Assembly: GCA_023101885.1 (NCBI GenBank)
Contig: JALPQD010000004.1
Location: forward strand, 13,475,688-13,539,687
Origin: Typhlomys cinereus
Taxonomy: Eukaryota > Chordata > Mammalia > Rodentia > Platacanthomyidae
Length of the DNA: 64,000 nucleotides
Reading direction: 5' to 3'
Under the pieces are notes generated by a model. It saw only the letters and a program-made list of their open reading frames with translations. It made no database searches and was not told where the DNA came from. The position numbers and the translations under genes were made by a program. This document shows, piece by piece, positions 36,125 to 47,822 of this stretch. How positions within the stretch are numbered: the first letter of the stretch is position 1; each line of letters starts with the position of its first letter.

Positions 36125-36815
36125 GACTGATGAGTGCCCAGACATACATAGGACACTACAACATGCCCTCCTTCTCATGTTGAGGGAATATCATGGATGA
36201 AGAATGTAAGAGCCAAGGGAAGGGATTGAGGAGTGGAGCCCAGTGCTGACTTCTTGAAAGCTCAACAGCTGTGATGACCTGCATGAAATCACAAGACTGT
36301 ACTTGTTAAAACGCTGTCACAACAGGGAAGGGGCTCAAGGTGACTTAGCCCTCTATGGGATTATACACAGGTAACTGTTGATGGAGGGAAAGAGATTTTC
36401 TTCTGTGTAGAAGTCACCTATAAGATATTCATGCCCCTGCAAACAAAGTCCTATCCACGTTTTTATGAGCAATCTTAATGAAACTTATTGGGTCACACAC
36501 AAAAAGAGAGGCCTCCCATCAAAGTACTATTAATATCCCCCCTAGATCAGCAAGAGTCTCTGGAGAAACAACTACACTCAGAGAGAATTTTTGGAGCACG
36601 TGCTGGACAAGTGAAGGAGAGCTTCCCCACCTGTGAGTTTCCCCACTGGAGGTCACTTGTACTAAAACAAGTGCCCAGACCCTTACTAGAACAGGCAACC
36701 CCCCAAAAGCCCTGTAGTCCACGCTGCAGAGGGACATGAGAATGGGAGGGTCATGACTGGATTGGTGAATGGTAGAAAGGGGAGGGAGGTACTATGAAAA
36801 ATAGACATCTTTTGT
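36125..36815 (+). repeat. Possible old L1 3' region
   Basis: Blocks such as 'aagggattgaggagtggagc', 'agaaatcacaagactg', 'cccctgcaaacaaagtccta' and a short G/A-rich end near 36750-36795 suggest an old rodent L1 3' UTR. The 83-codon plus-strand frame at 36488-36739 lies within it. Confidence 0.35.
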
Positions 36816-39800
36816 TTATAAACCACTTAATTTACGGTACTGGGTAAAATATTCTGCCACATTCAATGTATCACCAAATTCTCTCAGTTCCTCTTCTTAC
36901 CAGTTCATCTAGTCATCTGTTCTCATCAGGGCTAAGATGCTATTTCCTCCTACAATGTTTGGCCTCTAGCTTCCTCAGAGTCATTTCTATCCTGCTCCTC
37001 TTACTCTCCAATTCATTTTCAACATAACAGAATGAACCTATGAATATTCTGTTTCCTAAGATATTTTTTTACCTTTCCATTGTAGTCAGAAAAACATCTC
37101 AAATCCCCCATTTTTTTCTGCAGACCTCGTATGACCACATCCTGCTTATCTTCTGTTTTCCCGCTTTGCTTTGGTTTTAGTCACAGTGGACTTTTTAGGT
37201 TATTAAACACAGCAGACCCTTTTTTTTTTTTCAACTTAGAGATTTTTACACATGTTGCTTCTGCTGAATAAAGAATGCTCAACTCAACTTTGTGACTGTG
37301 CAGACTTTCCCCCCAACCTTTCTTTACTTTAGCCAATCTGTTGCTCTCAGTGTCTCTTGGCTTATAATTCACACCTTAGGGATTCCTTCACTTAGTTTTT
37401 TACAATAAGCAAGGTGGTGCTAATATTTCTCAGTAGAGGGCACTAGAGGAACATCGCAGGGGAAGGGAGGCACAAGTTCTTTCCAGTTGCTGTAAGGTGG
37501 GCCAGGAACGTGTATGTGTGGACCTTAGACGGTGCTTTGTCTCGGTCATGAGCCCAAAATAAGCTGTCACTCTGAGACCTTGTGAGCAGCAAAGATTGGT
37601 GATCACCTTTCTGTGCTCTTCCCCACACATGCAACCTGTACAGGTCTCCTGCCCACCCCAGCTGGTGGCACACTGGCTGTGAGCTGCTGTGCCCTTCAGA
37701 AGATTAACCCCCTTCTCTTTAGTGAAGTCTGAAACCTCAGCTTGGAGAGGGGACCTTTTTCAAGCTTGTCTTTCTCATATTTTAGTCTAGTTACAGATTT
37801 GGCTAGACTGCTGCAATTTTCTTTCTTTTCTCTCTCTCTGTTTATAATTTTACTTCAAATACTAATCACGATTACATATTTATTTGTGGATTCATTTCTT
37901 AATACCAATCTCTTTCCACGGAAATATAAGCACAAATAGGGCAGGCATCCTGCCTGTGTTGTTGGTTCCTGGTGCTTACATAATGCCTGGCTCATAAAAG
38001 CTCCCCGATAAATATTTGCTGCATCAATGAATTCTGAATGGCTGAGTTCATTTTCTGCTAATTTATTCTGTTATGTTCTCTGTATACCTCATTAACTCTT
38101 CTCAGACAATGCTATACATTATAAAGACCAGCTATGAGGCATTCTGGAATCTGCAGCACTAAAAGAGATCCGACTTGGGCTCATAAAAACCTTGCAGAGC
38201 TATGTTTTATGTTCTATTCTAGTGGGCTCAATAGCTACCAATATGGTGATGGTGGCAATGACCCTGCTCCTGCTTCCTCACCACCAGATCCACACTTTTT
38301 CCAAAAAAAAAAAAAAACCCAAAAAGCAGTTAATGTATTTAAATTTAACTACAATTACCACTATAACTTTGATACTTCACAGCAAGTCTACCCCAGGGTT
38401 CATAAATTCAAATCACTGAAGGCTGGCTGAGGAATTCAAACAAGCAGGCAAAGAAAGGAGGAAAAGTGGGGATTATGGCAAATCGTACAGCACATTCTTC
38501 ACCTGAATGCACTTAACTCAGAAATCTATAAAAACCACAACACAAGTCAAGCATAGCACCAGTCATTTGACTGCCACCTAGGAAATCTAATCCCAAATGT
38601 TGGCTCTGAGAACCATGCTGACTGTCAAAGATCAGCAACCTGGAAACAAGAAACGCTTCATTCTTCATAGAGTTGTTCAGCACAATATTTTACTGAAGAG
38701 GGGCCTTAAGAGCTAGCACGTAGCATGTTCAATTTTTTTTAAACGAAAGGAATCAAAAATGATCATTGAAAAAGCAGAAGGACATACTCCCAGAATTATA
38801 ATTCTCTTGGAACAATTTGCAAGTTTATTTAGTTTTTTTTAAAAAAATTTTTTTATCTTTTTACTTTAGATGGAAACTTGGATGGATTTTGACACTCAGC
38901 TTATAAACTACAGTTAGCTTGAAAGCTTAGGGAAAAAAAGACCCAGAGTTTTTAGGACTTTACTTTTGGACATTCAGGAATTGAGAAGCAAGGAGCTGAG
39001 CAAGTACTTTGTGAAACTCCTCCACACGTCAGATACACAAATGTACATGTTTTTACAGATTGGAAACTGGTTTCAGATGTTTCCATAGATGTTTTCTAGA
39101 TTGAAAACTTCTCATCTGTTCCACTCTGATACTCAGAAAATAGAAACCAAGGAAAAACCATCCTTTCTCACCCTGTTAAGAGAGAATCCTATTTTCTTGC
39201 ACTGGAGGGAGACGAAGTTTTTCAAAGTAGCTGTAGGGTTTACATTGCCAGGAGAGACAGAGTATGCCATAGTTTGTGTCAAAGTAAGTGATCCTAATCC
39301 AGGAAAAGGAGGTCTCCACAATAGTTCAGTATGTAAAATCATTTCTTACTTTTGTGATGCACTGATTTCTTATCAGCCTCTTCCAGAAAGAAATTAAGTT
39401 TGTTTATACACCGTGATATATATGTATGTATGCAGATGCACACACATACACAATGGAAATGTAAATTAAAGGCAAAGAAATAAGATCTAGTAGGGAATGA
39501 AGGAAATAACCACGATCCTTGCTTTGAACACTGACTAGAGGCGGGTCATGAATGCTGCTGGAGCGAAGCCAGCTGGGTGTGAGGTGGTGGGACACAAGAG
39601 TCCCTTGTTAGATGGGAGAGTGCGTGTGTTCCCTAGAAAAGGGAGGCAATTCAGCTTCTGACAGCAGTTGTTAGAAACATTCAAGAGCATTTGGAAATCA
39701 GGAGTTCTACATGAAACCCGTTTTTTTTTCTTTCTATATTTGCATCTGTTTAACAAAATCAGATACTGGATTGCCTTGGACTGAAAAAACACTTTCGATA

Positions 39801-40439
39801 ACAAAATGTGAACTGTGCTTTAGAATCCCCTGAAGAGCCCCCCCCCTCTGAACTCACAAGGCCGATCCCCATCCCAGACTCACCCAATTTGAAACATCTG
39901 TGAAAAAGACTGCAGCAGCATAGCCTTGCAAACACTGCCTAGTGAGACACTGCAGTTCTCAGGAAGTCTGGGGAGAGGGACAGGAAAGTCCGCGTGGCTT
40001 CCTGGTGCTCTATCTCGGTAGCCTCCATAGCATCAGAGTCCTGCCAACTAGGGGTCACTGCCTAGGCGCTGCAGCCCAAGGAGCTTGGCTGCTTGGCTGA
40101 GGCCCACCTTGGTTTATTCATGGTTCTAGGAACTTAGTTTGGTTTGTGTTCTCTTGGCATTGACAGGAAATTTTAGAGAGGATTGAAAAAAAAAGCAGTG
40201 ATATACAATGGGTGCCAGTCTTGATTCATGTAGCAAGGGCACATTGTAAATGACCATCTTCTGGCTTTGGAAGAAACAGCAGGTCCTGGGCAGGCACAGG
40301 AGGAAAGTGTTTCCAGAATCCTGAAACCTGGTGCCTTCAGGGTAATACTTGGGCATGAGATAGTCCAAGGGGGTTGTACATGTGACATCTCTTGTTTTTA
40401 TCCATGCCAGACACTATCCCTCCCATCCCCCGAATTTAC
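36816..40439. other. Non-coding DNA downstream of the PH exon
   Basis: A T/C-rich old repeat-like tract lies at 36.88-37.15 kb, and an L2/MIR-like end at 37.93-38.04 kb ('cataatgcctggctcat', 'gataaatatttgctg'). I searched the minus strand here for the second half of the PH domain and found no convincing exon. Minus-strand frames at 39.13-39.34, 39.54-39.80 and 40.13-40.39 kb show no PH-like pattern. Confidence 0.4.
37430..37443 (+). promoter_or_regulatory. Candidate CTCF core motif
   Basis: 'tcagtagagggcac' matches 13 of 14 positions of the core CCASYAGRKGGCRS. It lies in apparently unique sequence. Occupancy cannot be judged from sequence. Confidence 0.35.
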
Positions 40440-40612
40440 CTTTTTGTGTTTGTAATAGTGGAGGTAGCTGTCATGCTTCAACACAAACCACCTCTTCCTC
40501 CAGCCCTTTACAAAGCCACAGTGAGTTCTCTTATGCAGGTAGCCACGGCAGGAAGGCCATGGGATGCTGGGACAGCGGCTGATGTCAGATCCCACTATCA
40601 GAGTCAAGATGT
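40440..40612 (-). CDS. Pdzph1: PDZ-PH protein, exon with last PDZ strand and first half of PH domain
   Basis: The exon completes a codon begun in the PDZ exon (G plus AC gives Asp). It encodes about 58 residues: the closing PDZ strand (DILTLIVGSDI), a short linker, then the start of a PH domain with CRGYLHKRTHCGF, KGWRKRWFVLK and SYLHYYKHKK, the first three strands. The pattern K-x10-R-K-R-W-F fits the phosphoinositide-binding signature K-x(7-13)-[RK]-x-R-x-[FL]. It ends in phase 0 at a good donor, AAAAAG|GTAAAT (40439-40438). The acceptor is CAG|AC with a weak pyrimidine tract. No stop or frameshift. The second half of the PH fold must come from a later exon, not found here. Confidence 0.85.
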
Positions 40613-41914
40613 CTGGATTTGAAGCATGAATTTTGAATGGTGCAGTGACTTACAGGACTTACAATGCGTTGAAGGTATGGTAACTATGCAGACAGGTAAG
40701 GAAAGAGTTAAAGCTTTTAGAAAGAGATTGAAATAAAATACTGTGTCTGGAATAAACCAAGCTTCCTAGTAATTCGGGCCCATGTGTCTGTGAGGAGAAT
40801 GAGAACCATGGAGATAACGTGACGTCCCTGGTGGCTCATAGCTCATAAGTAGCTGAATGGAGAAGAGACCCCGCCTAACCAACCTGGGGCACAGAAGGAT
40901 GAGAGCGCTTGGTTTGCCTGCTACGTTTTCATTTGAGATCATTAGCCTCCTTGATCCAGGTAATCCATTACTGACCCTTGAGTTGAGAAGTGATGAGAAT
41001 TCTAGGAATTTTGCCTATTTCTTGAGTTGAGAATTTAACCCTGAGCTTCCAGTTTTGCTCCTTTCTTTCTTACAATGTCTTTGTTGCTAGACCTCAGTGG
41101 CATGGGACTGGTATGGAGCATAACTTGGGGAAAATTGTCCCCAGCCCTGTTAATATGAGGTCACTACCTATTCTGCTTTCTTGCTGCCAGCATAGATACT
41201 CTTTGATGCCTCAAGACAGCTCCCCGAATGCCATTCAGACAGACTGCAACCCTGACATGCTCTGAGGACTGCAAATGGGGTATGACTTCATTTACAATTC
41301 CTCCGAGAGGGAGGCCACATCCCTGAAGAGGGACATTTGGCCTTGGCAGCGCTGACTTCATCATGATGTCCGACATTGAGATTACCGATCTGTTTAGAGC
41401 TGTCTATGGAAATGGGGGGTCAGGGGGGAGACTCGTCTTCTATAAATGACAAGCTCTCACCCAGGGGATCATTCCTGGCTGGGCCACATGGCCCTGAAAA
41501 TAAAGATTTGTCCCAGAAAGGCTGACACAGTCTTAACTTCAGCAGCACGCAAAGCACCTTGGTAATTAAATAACTCTCAGTATGTCAAGATAATTCTTCA
41601 TTGCCATGTAAATACATTTTAATTTATTGAACTGCCCTTAAGCTCCTGTCAAAAACGCATCCAGAAAAATTAGAAGAAATGCTCCAGATTGACCAGCAAC
41701 CCACAAATGTCTTTGTCTCTGGACTTCAGTCCCCAAAGAACTGCACTCCTGGACTAATGTGCACAGTGACACATCTGCCACTTTATTTATGTACTGCCGC
41801 AGTGGGCTGCCCCCGGGGTCATTTTCCTCTTGCTTACACAGACTCCAAACAGCTTCTCTGATATTGATCGGACTAAGCTTGTGCTTTAGCCTTTCTATAA
41901 GTATAACTTTATGC

Positions 41915-41964
<50 letters not shown>

Positions 41965-42150
41965 CACGCACATACACACACACATACCACGCACACATAC
42001 ACACACACACATATCACACACACACATACCACACACATACATACACACACACATACACACACACATACCACACACACATACACATACACACACCACACAC
42101 ATACACACACACACATACCACACACACACACGCACACACACATACACACA
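41915..42150. repeat. (CA)n microsatellite with degenerate extension
   Basis: A pure CA run to about 41961 is followed by about 190 bp of CA interrupted by TACC, GGA and AT units. Open frames on both strands here (up to 184 codons) are repeat translations rich in Cys/Val or His/Thr. Confidence 0.95.
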
Positions 42151-42406
42151 GTCTCTGTGGGGGCAGGGGTACAGATGGCCCTGCTGTAGCACGGTTCCAT
42201 CATGTTAGAGGAAAGTTTCTCACATCCAGAGTTAGGATATGAGCCTGATGCGTGGGGAGTTGCTGAGCTCCAAACAGCTGTCGAACGATGGTGGTTTTAT
42301 TGTCTTTACCACATGCTACTGGGGACTTGACATGCACAAAGGAACTTGATTGCAACTCTGGACTTTTAAAGTTGTCTTTCAAAAGAAGCTACTTGTATAG
42401 TCATTG

Positions 42407-42408
<2 letters not shown>

Positions 42409-42451
<43 letters not shown>
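42409..42451. repeat. (TG)n microsatellite
   Basis: About 21 uninterrupted TG units, in opposite sense to the CA runs on either side. Confidence 0.95.
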
Positions 42452-42452
<1 letters not shown>

Positions 42453-42494
42453 AAAAAACTAGATTGCCTGATCTGGGGCCAGCAATTTGATGCC

Positions 42495-42626
42495 TTATCT
42501 GAATGGTTTAACAGGTAAAGGTGTTTGTCACACATGAGTTTAATTTCTGGAACAAGGAAAAAAAATCCAGCTTCTGAAAGTTGCCCTCTGACCTTCACAT
42601 GCATACCATGCACATATGCATGTACA

Positions 42627-42663
<37 letters not shown>

Positions 42664-42710
42664 TACACACACATACACACACACAGAAACACAGAATAAA
42701 TAAATTAAAA
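42495..42710 (+). repeat. tRNA-derived SINE (B2/B4-like) with CA run
   Basis: 'ctgaatggtttaacaggtaa' (decayed A-box region), 'gagtttaatttctggaac' (B-box region), 'gttgccctctgaccttcaca', then a (CA)n run from 42629 and an 'aataaataaattaaaataaaa' tail, the standard order for these SINEs. Confidence 0.65.
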
Positions 42711-43799
42711 TAAAAATTCAAACCTCCTGATTTTGTTATCACTTACTCACTTATGCAGAGCCTAAAGGTAGGAAGAATTGCACTTTGATGCTTCTCAAAT
42801 TAAGTGTTAATACAAATCAGTCAGTGGTCTGTTAAACTCTGTCTTCATTGAGTAGGTCTGGCATGAGACATGTGATTCTGGATTTGGAACAAGCTCTCAG
42901 GGGTGGTCCAACTACAATTTGCATGGCAAGGCCCCAGGCATCATTCAGTTTCCAAGAGGTTCTGCGCATAGCAGAGTCTTTACCAGCAACTACAACATTT
43001 CTTTCTGTTCCTATAGTTTAATTTCCTCTGCCTGCATTTAGTTTTAATCCCAACGCATTTGGCAACAAACAGTTCTCTCCCCCTTAGTGCTTCTGTTCAT
43101 TTTCTAACTAGGAAGGAAGGATGTTTTTCTGTTTTCTGCCTGAAGAGGGTTCATGCTTTTGATAGTGGGTGGCAGGAAGAATGTTAGGCAGGTGAATCTC
43201 AACAGTCTTCTGAAGAGTCAGGAGGAGGATCAGGTTCATGAGCGAGAAAGTTTGTGTTTAATAAGTCCAGATCTTCAGTAGCAACAAGCCGCAGAACAAA
43301 AGTCCTCTTGCAACCTCTTCTTCCTTAGCACGTTGGCTTAGAGGTTTGAAAGTACGAAGTTGTGGTGAAGTTATTTACAGCTACAGAAAAGAGAAAAATA
43401 ACTCCTTTTTCTAATTCACACTCTCTCTTGGGTTCACTGTCTTCTTATTCTGCCGCCAATCTCAAAAGTGTGTCAGTCACACCTTTGCTGACAGACAAAG
43501 TCTGCCACACTCTCAAGTGCAGAAGAGAAACGTGCAAGACATGATTTGTCCCCAGAGCTTGCGGCATGTACTGAGAACTTGGTCTCTTCAGACACTTGTG
43601 TGTCTGATTTTTAGTAAAGCCTACACTTAGTGAGGTGAAGTCAGGATTTGTCACGGTGCAAAAGACTTCTGAGCTTAGTTGAGCTTCACTGTGTTTGTTT
43701 ACTATGTGCATGGGTCATTAAATGTTCTCTTCGAGCCTGTAAATTATCAGACTCACACAAATAGAAACCACACTTGAGGACAACCCAATTAAACAAAAA

Positions 43800-43935
43800 T
43801 TCAGCTGGGCATGGTAGTGTACACCCGTCATCTCAGCACTCACTGATGAGGTCAATACAGGAGGATCCAGAGTTGAAGGTTGTATATAGACCCTGCATCA
43901 AAGAGAGAGTAAACAAGCAAGCAAACACCATAAAA
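43800..43935 (+). repeat. B1 SINE
   Basis: 'gctgggcatggtagtgtaca' and 'tctcagcactcactgatgag', then 'caggaggatccagagttgaag', 'agaccctgcatcaaagaga', is the canonical B1 order, with moderate divergence and an A-rich tail. Confidence 0.85.
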
Positions 43936-44039
43936 GAGTAACAAAGAGAAATTATCATTCACAACATGACAGTTAGCGCTTTTCAAAAAATTTGTTTGGG
44001 ACAACCTGAGGATCTCAAGAGAGATAAGAATATACAGTA

Positions 44040-44330
44040 GAAACCTTAGGGACTGGATCCATAGAGGCAGACAGGCAGGAGGGTGGAGTGATGGAAGGAT
44101 GGGGGGAAGAGACAATGGAGGGAAGCAGGGATAAGTACTCAATATGTTTGTAAAAGTAGAAAAATTAGAAAAAAAAAGGAGCAGACAGCCTAGAGGGAGG
44201 CCTGAGATCAGGAAGACAGGTGGCTGGGAGGGCGGGGAGGAGTGGAATGGATGGAAGAAGGGGAATGGAAGGAAGTGGGGATGAATATTCAGCTTGTTTG
44301 TAAAACTAGAAAAATAAAATAACTTAAGGA
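44040..44330 (+). repeat. Tandem pair of purine-rich retroelement 3' ends
   Basis: Two similar units of about 130 bp (44055-44175 and 44200-44325), each with 'agacagg...gg(c/a)gggagg', 'gg(a)aggaagtggggat', 'ttgtttgtaaaa' and an A-rich end. They look like an L1-type 3' terminus in duplicate. The 167-codon minus-strand frame is the complement of these purine tracts. Confidence 0.6.
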
Positions 44331-44382
44331 AAAATATCTGTTTGGGTTTTCTCATCAGTAAAATAAAGGCAATTTACATAGA

Positions 44383-44414
44383 TATGTGTGTGTGTGTATG
44401 TGTGTGTGTGTGTA
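44383..44414. repeat. (TG)n short microsatellite
   Basis: About 14 TG units with one TA interruption. Confidence 0.9.
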
Positions 44415-45255
44415 CATTGAGGGTTTATAATAACATACCATTTGTCATGTTACCCTAATGAGATAAGGTAACATGGGCATTTCTATCTCCTCTATCAGTC
44501 AATGCACCAGGGTTGAGTGATCATTGACTGGAATCCCTGAAATTGAGGGCTAAAATAAACTTTTCCTTCTTACAAGTCAACTATATAAAACATATTTTGT
44601 CAAAAGCAATCACTGAAAACCTACATAGGAAGATAGACTTTACCAGATTATAAAAGGGGATTTTAAAGTTACATAAACATGTTGGGGTTGTCATAATCAA
44701 TAGGTAACTTTAAGTTATTTTTTCACATTTACTTGCCATGGCTAATATAAACTGGTCTGGATTTATTTTTCATTTGCTAAAGTATTTCATCTATTACTGG
44801 AGATATTCTTTCCAAAACCATGAATGCCAATTAACTTTTATTCTGCACTCATATTAAAATAATAGATTTTTGGACATTGCATTTGAGTTATTATGTTAAT
44901 TTCCTTTGATATTTTGAAAGTATTACTCAATGATACCCTATCCTCTGGTGTTATGTTAAAATGCTTGGTCAGAATTTCAGTTCCTTTACAGGTGAATGTG
45001 AATTTTCCTACCTGAAGTCTAAAATAGCTTCTCTGTATCTAAGAAGGCTTCAGTTCTATTGTCTTTACATCTATCGATTTGGAATCTCTAAGTGTTCTTT
45101 TCTTTCATTAATTCTGCAAATGTCTTTTTTTCTTAAAAAATATTTATGTTCCTGGATGGGGGAGATACCGTAATTAACAAACTATTTATCATGCTGCCAT
45201 GTAAACATAAATGCTTGAATTATTTCACAGAAGTTACATTTAAAAAAAAAGTTAG

Positions 45256-45753
45256 GCGATATGCAAGATACTCCACACAAGTTAAGGCTGCAACAGCCAG
45301 CATTGGACTTTGCCTGACCTGCACAGTGGCTGACATGTCAACAACCCCCCAAAGTCTAGCATGGATCACAGGGGAGAAGGCTCCAGGCAGGGATGAACAG
45401 TCCTTATAGGCAAGGGATTAACAGTCATAATACAGTTCCCATACTAATAGGGAGCCCAGGAAGGGGCTCCGGGCTATGCCACTGAGTCCTTACTCCTCAC
45501 TAGGGTGGAGGGCTCTGAGGGAGGTTTGGCATTCATACAAAAGTATGCTCCAGGAGATGGGAGAAAGGAAGATCTGGAGGCACTGGGAGAGGGGGAGGAA
45601 GGAGGGGGATGAAAGGAAGGGGGAAGGGGGAGAGTGCAAGGGGGGACAACTGGAGAGGGGAGGAGGGAGGGAGAGGACAGGGGAACCTATTGAGCTTGCA
45701 TGATAAGGAAAAAAATAAAACGTGGAAGAAAAAAAAAGAAAAGAGAAATAATA
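45256..45753 (+). mobile_element. 5'-truncated L1 3' end
   Basis: Contains 3' UTR blocks shared with the L1 at 31.3-31.7 kb ('gcaagatactccacac', 'caaagtctagcatgg', 'ggcaagggattaacag'), a purine-rich tract (45540-45690), 'cctattgagcttgcatgat' and an A-rich tail. A direct repeat 'aaaaaaaaagttag' flanks it (45242-45255 and 45754-45767). Confidence 0.75.
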
Positions 45754-45767
45754 AAAAAAAAAGTTAG

Positions 45768-45905
45768 TACATGGTAGTACGTGGTTGTAATCCTAGCACT
45801 AGGGAGGAAAGACAGGTGGATCCCTGGGGCAAACTAGCTAGATTGGCCAAATCCATGTGCTCCAGACCAATGAGAGACCTTATTCCAATAAACAAAAGGT
45901 AGAAG
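45768..45905 (+). repeat. B1-like SINE
   Basis: 'acgtggttgtaatcctagca', 'gacaggtggatccctggggc', 'gagagaccttattccaa' and an A-rich end follow the B1 order. It adjoins the L1 target duplication, so the L1 landed at its edge. Confidence 0.65.
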
Positions 45906-47711
45906 AAACATGAGGAATAACATCTGTGGTTGACTTCTGGCATCATATACACGTACACACATATGTGTACAAACTTGTACACAAATGTACCCCCATGAAC
46001 ATATACATGTATACATGTCCTTACACATTTGCACCCATGTAGCCCCTACACAATCATATATAGCACACATATATCCACATATATATATATACACATAAAA
46101 TATTTTTACCTTCCAAGTATTAAATTATTTTTCCTTCAGTTACTCTTGATTAAAATATTCTTATGCTGTTCTTCAGACTTTATTCTTTAAATTTCTTAAC
46201 TTTTATTATGTTTTCGTCCTCTGTGATACTTTGCAATAGTTGATATATACTGAATAGTTGGATTCATATAAAAATTTTTCTAGAGCATTTCTTTGTTATT
46301 CATTCTACAATTATCTTCTTAATATATAGTTCTAATGATTGGTTCTTCTTTATGTCTGTCTTTCTACTTCAAATCCAAATATTGTGAATTTCTTCCTTGA
46401 CCAACTGGGGGTAAAACAATACTACATAGTTCCTTGGCCTATTTCTCACATGAAGTACCAAGCAGTCTTCTGGTGTTGCCAGTAATTCCCACTATTGGCC
46501 ACAGACACAGGTAAAAAATAATCATTTCCCAGCACTTTCTTGCCTTTTTAAATATCTCAGATCCACAGTTCAGCTTTTGTTTCTAAGGTGTCTCCAGTGT
46601 TGGATTTGAAGTTTGGCAAAGACACAGGGTCACAGTCGTGTTTGGAGAGAAGTATTAAGGTTGGGCCTCTGCTTCTAGTGATGCTGTATCTCAGGCCAGA
46701 GTGCCGACGCTGGTTTTCCTCCCACTTGTCCCTGTCATCTGACCTCCTTCCCAAACGCCAGAAACTCCTCATTCAAGTTCTGCAGATAGCCTCTTCCGTC
46801 CATTAATTTAGACAGTGAGGTGAAATGGCTCAGGTTCATAAAGAACACCAAACTGCTCAGAGTTAACAAAACACAGGGAGTGAATGTATTGCTACAGATT
46901 TATTTCACTCAAAAAATTGGCAAAGACATTATCTCTGAGAGTAACTAAATCCAGAGGTGGGGGGTGAACTTTTCTTATTCGTGGAACACTACCAATTCAT
47001 TAGTCCTCAATGTTCAGCTGTACTGCACACAGGATAAATATTATCACAAGACTTACAAGAGTTGTTGCTTATGCTAATGGATGATGTCCTCAGATTCCTG
47101 ACATGTTCATACAGATCTTACGGTGTGGCAACACACCAACCCAAATTTTACTTTAAAAAAAAAACCGAATTGCCATTTAGGACATATGTTAATGATTTTT
47201 CTCATGCTAGCCTGAGCCAGAGAAGTCCTTGGCTATTGTCAAGTAAAGCGTGAGAGAGAGCAAGTGACACCACATATGGAATCTCTCTCTCATTGAAAAT
47301 TTTACTTTTACAAACTTTATTTACTGAAAGAAATGAAAACGAATGAAGGTAAGATATACATATTTTTGAAAAAAGGAAAAGAAATATTAAATGCATTCCT
47401 GAATTGAGAATACTTTTTTTTGTTTAAAGAAATATTTTGACAATAAATAGAGTATACTTTGCTTGCTATAGTTTTCTGGTTCCACTTTGGAGACTGATGA
47501 TCAACAAACACAAAGGGGATATGGTCCAGAAGTGTGATTTAATTCCCAAGGAAACATTATGCTGATCACAGCACATTCAAGGGTCTCCTGGGGAGACAAG
47601 TGCATTCCAGTCCTTCCTGCAGAAGCTACCCCCTCTTTCACTGGAACGCTCTGTGTAGTGAGCTCTCTTCTCCTTCAGATAAACTCTGGAGTCTGTAACT
47701 GGCCCACCTAC

Positions 47712-47822
47712 CTTTCCTTACAAGATGCACAGCTTCTGCGTGCTCCACACTGGTGACCTCAGTGCCGTTGACAGACAGTACCACGTCTCCAATCCTAAGC
47801 CCAGCTTCCTCAGCAACACTGT
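47712..47822 (-). CDS. Pdzph1: PDZ-PH protein, exon with core of PDZ domain
   Basis: Its first two bases complete Asn (A plus AC) from the previous exon, and it ends with the G of the next Asp codon, so it is a symmetric 1-1 exon of 111 bp. It encodes DTN-SVAEEAGLRIGDVV, LSVNGTEVTSVEHAEAVHL and VRK: the classic PDZ middle, with the AGL-x-GD-x-V-x-x-VNG signature and the helix beginning at EHAEAV that lines the peptide groove (His at its first position suggests class I, S/T-x-hydrophobic C-terminal ligands). Acceptor CCACTTACAG|AC, donor AAAG|GTAGGT. The open frame continues through the acceptor into the intron, starting at an ATG near 47943. Confidence 0.92.

Larger units (their letters stand above)
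40613..47711 (-). other. Intron between PDZ and PH exons
   Basis: 7.1 kb holding the CA/TG cluster (41.9-42.7 kb), SINEs at 42.5, 43.8 and 45.77 kb, purine-rich tandem tails (44.0-44.3 kb) and an L1 end (45.26-45.75 kb). A 70-codon minus-strand frame with its own ATG lies at 41164-41376, and both strands are open at 46.56-46.81 kb. Neither could be tied to a known protein. Direct splicing of the flanking exons keeps the PDZ domain in frame, so no extra exon is required. Confidence 0.6.

Noticed and set aside
41638..42208. Open frames of 92-184 codons rich in Cys/Val or His/Thr
   Set aside because: They are translations of the CA/TG microsatellite on both strands in several frames.
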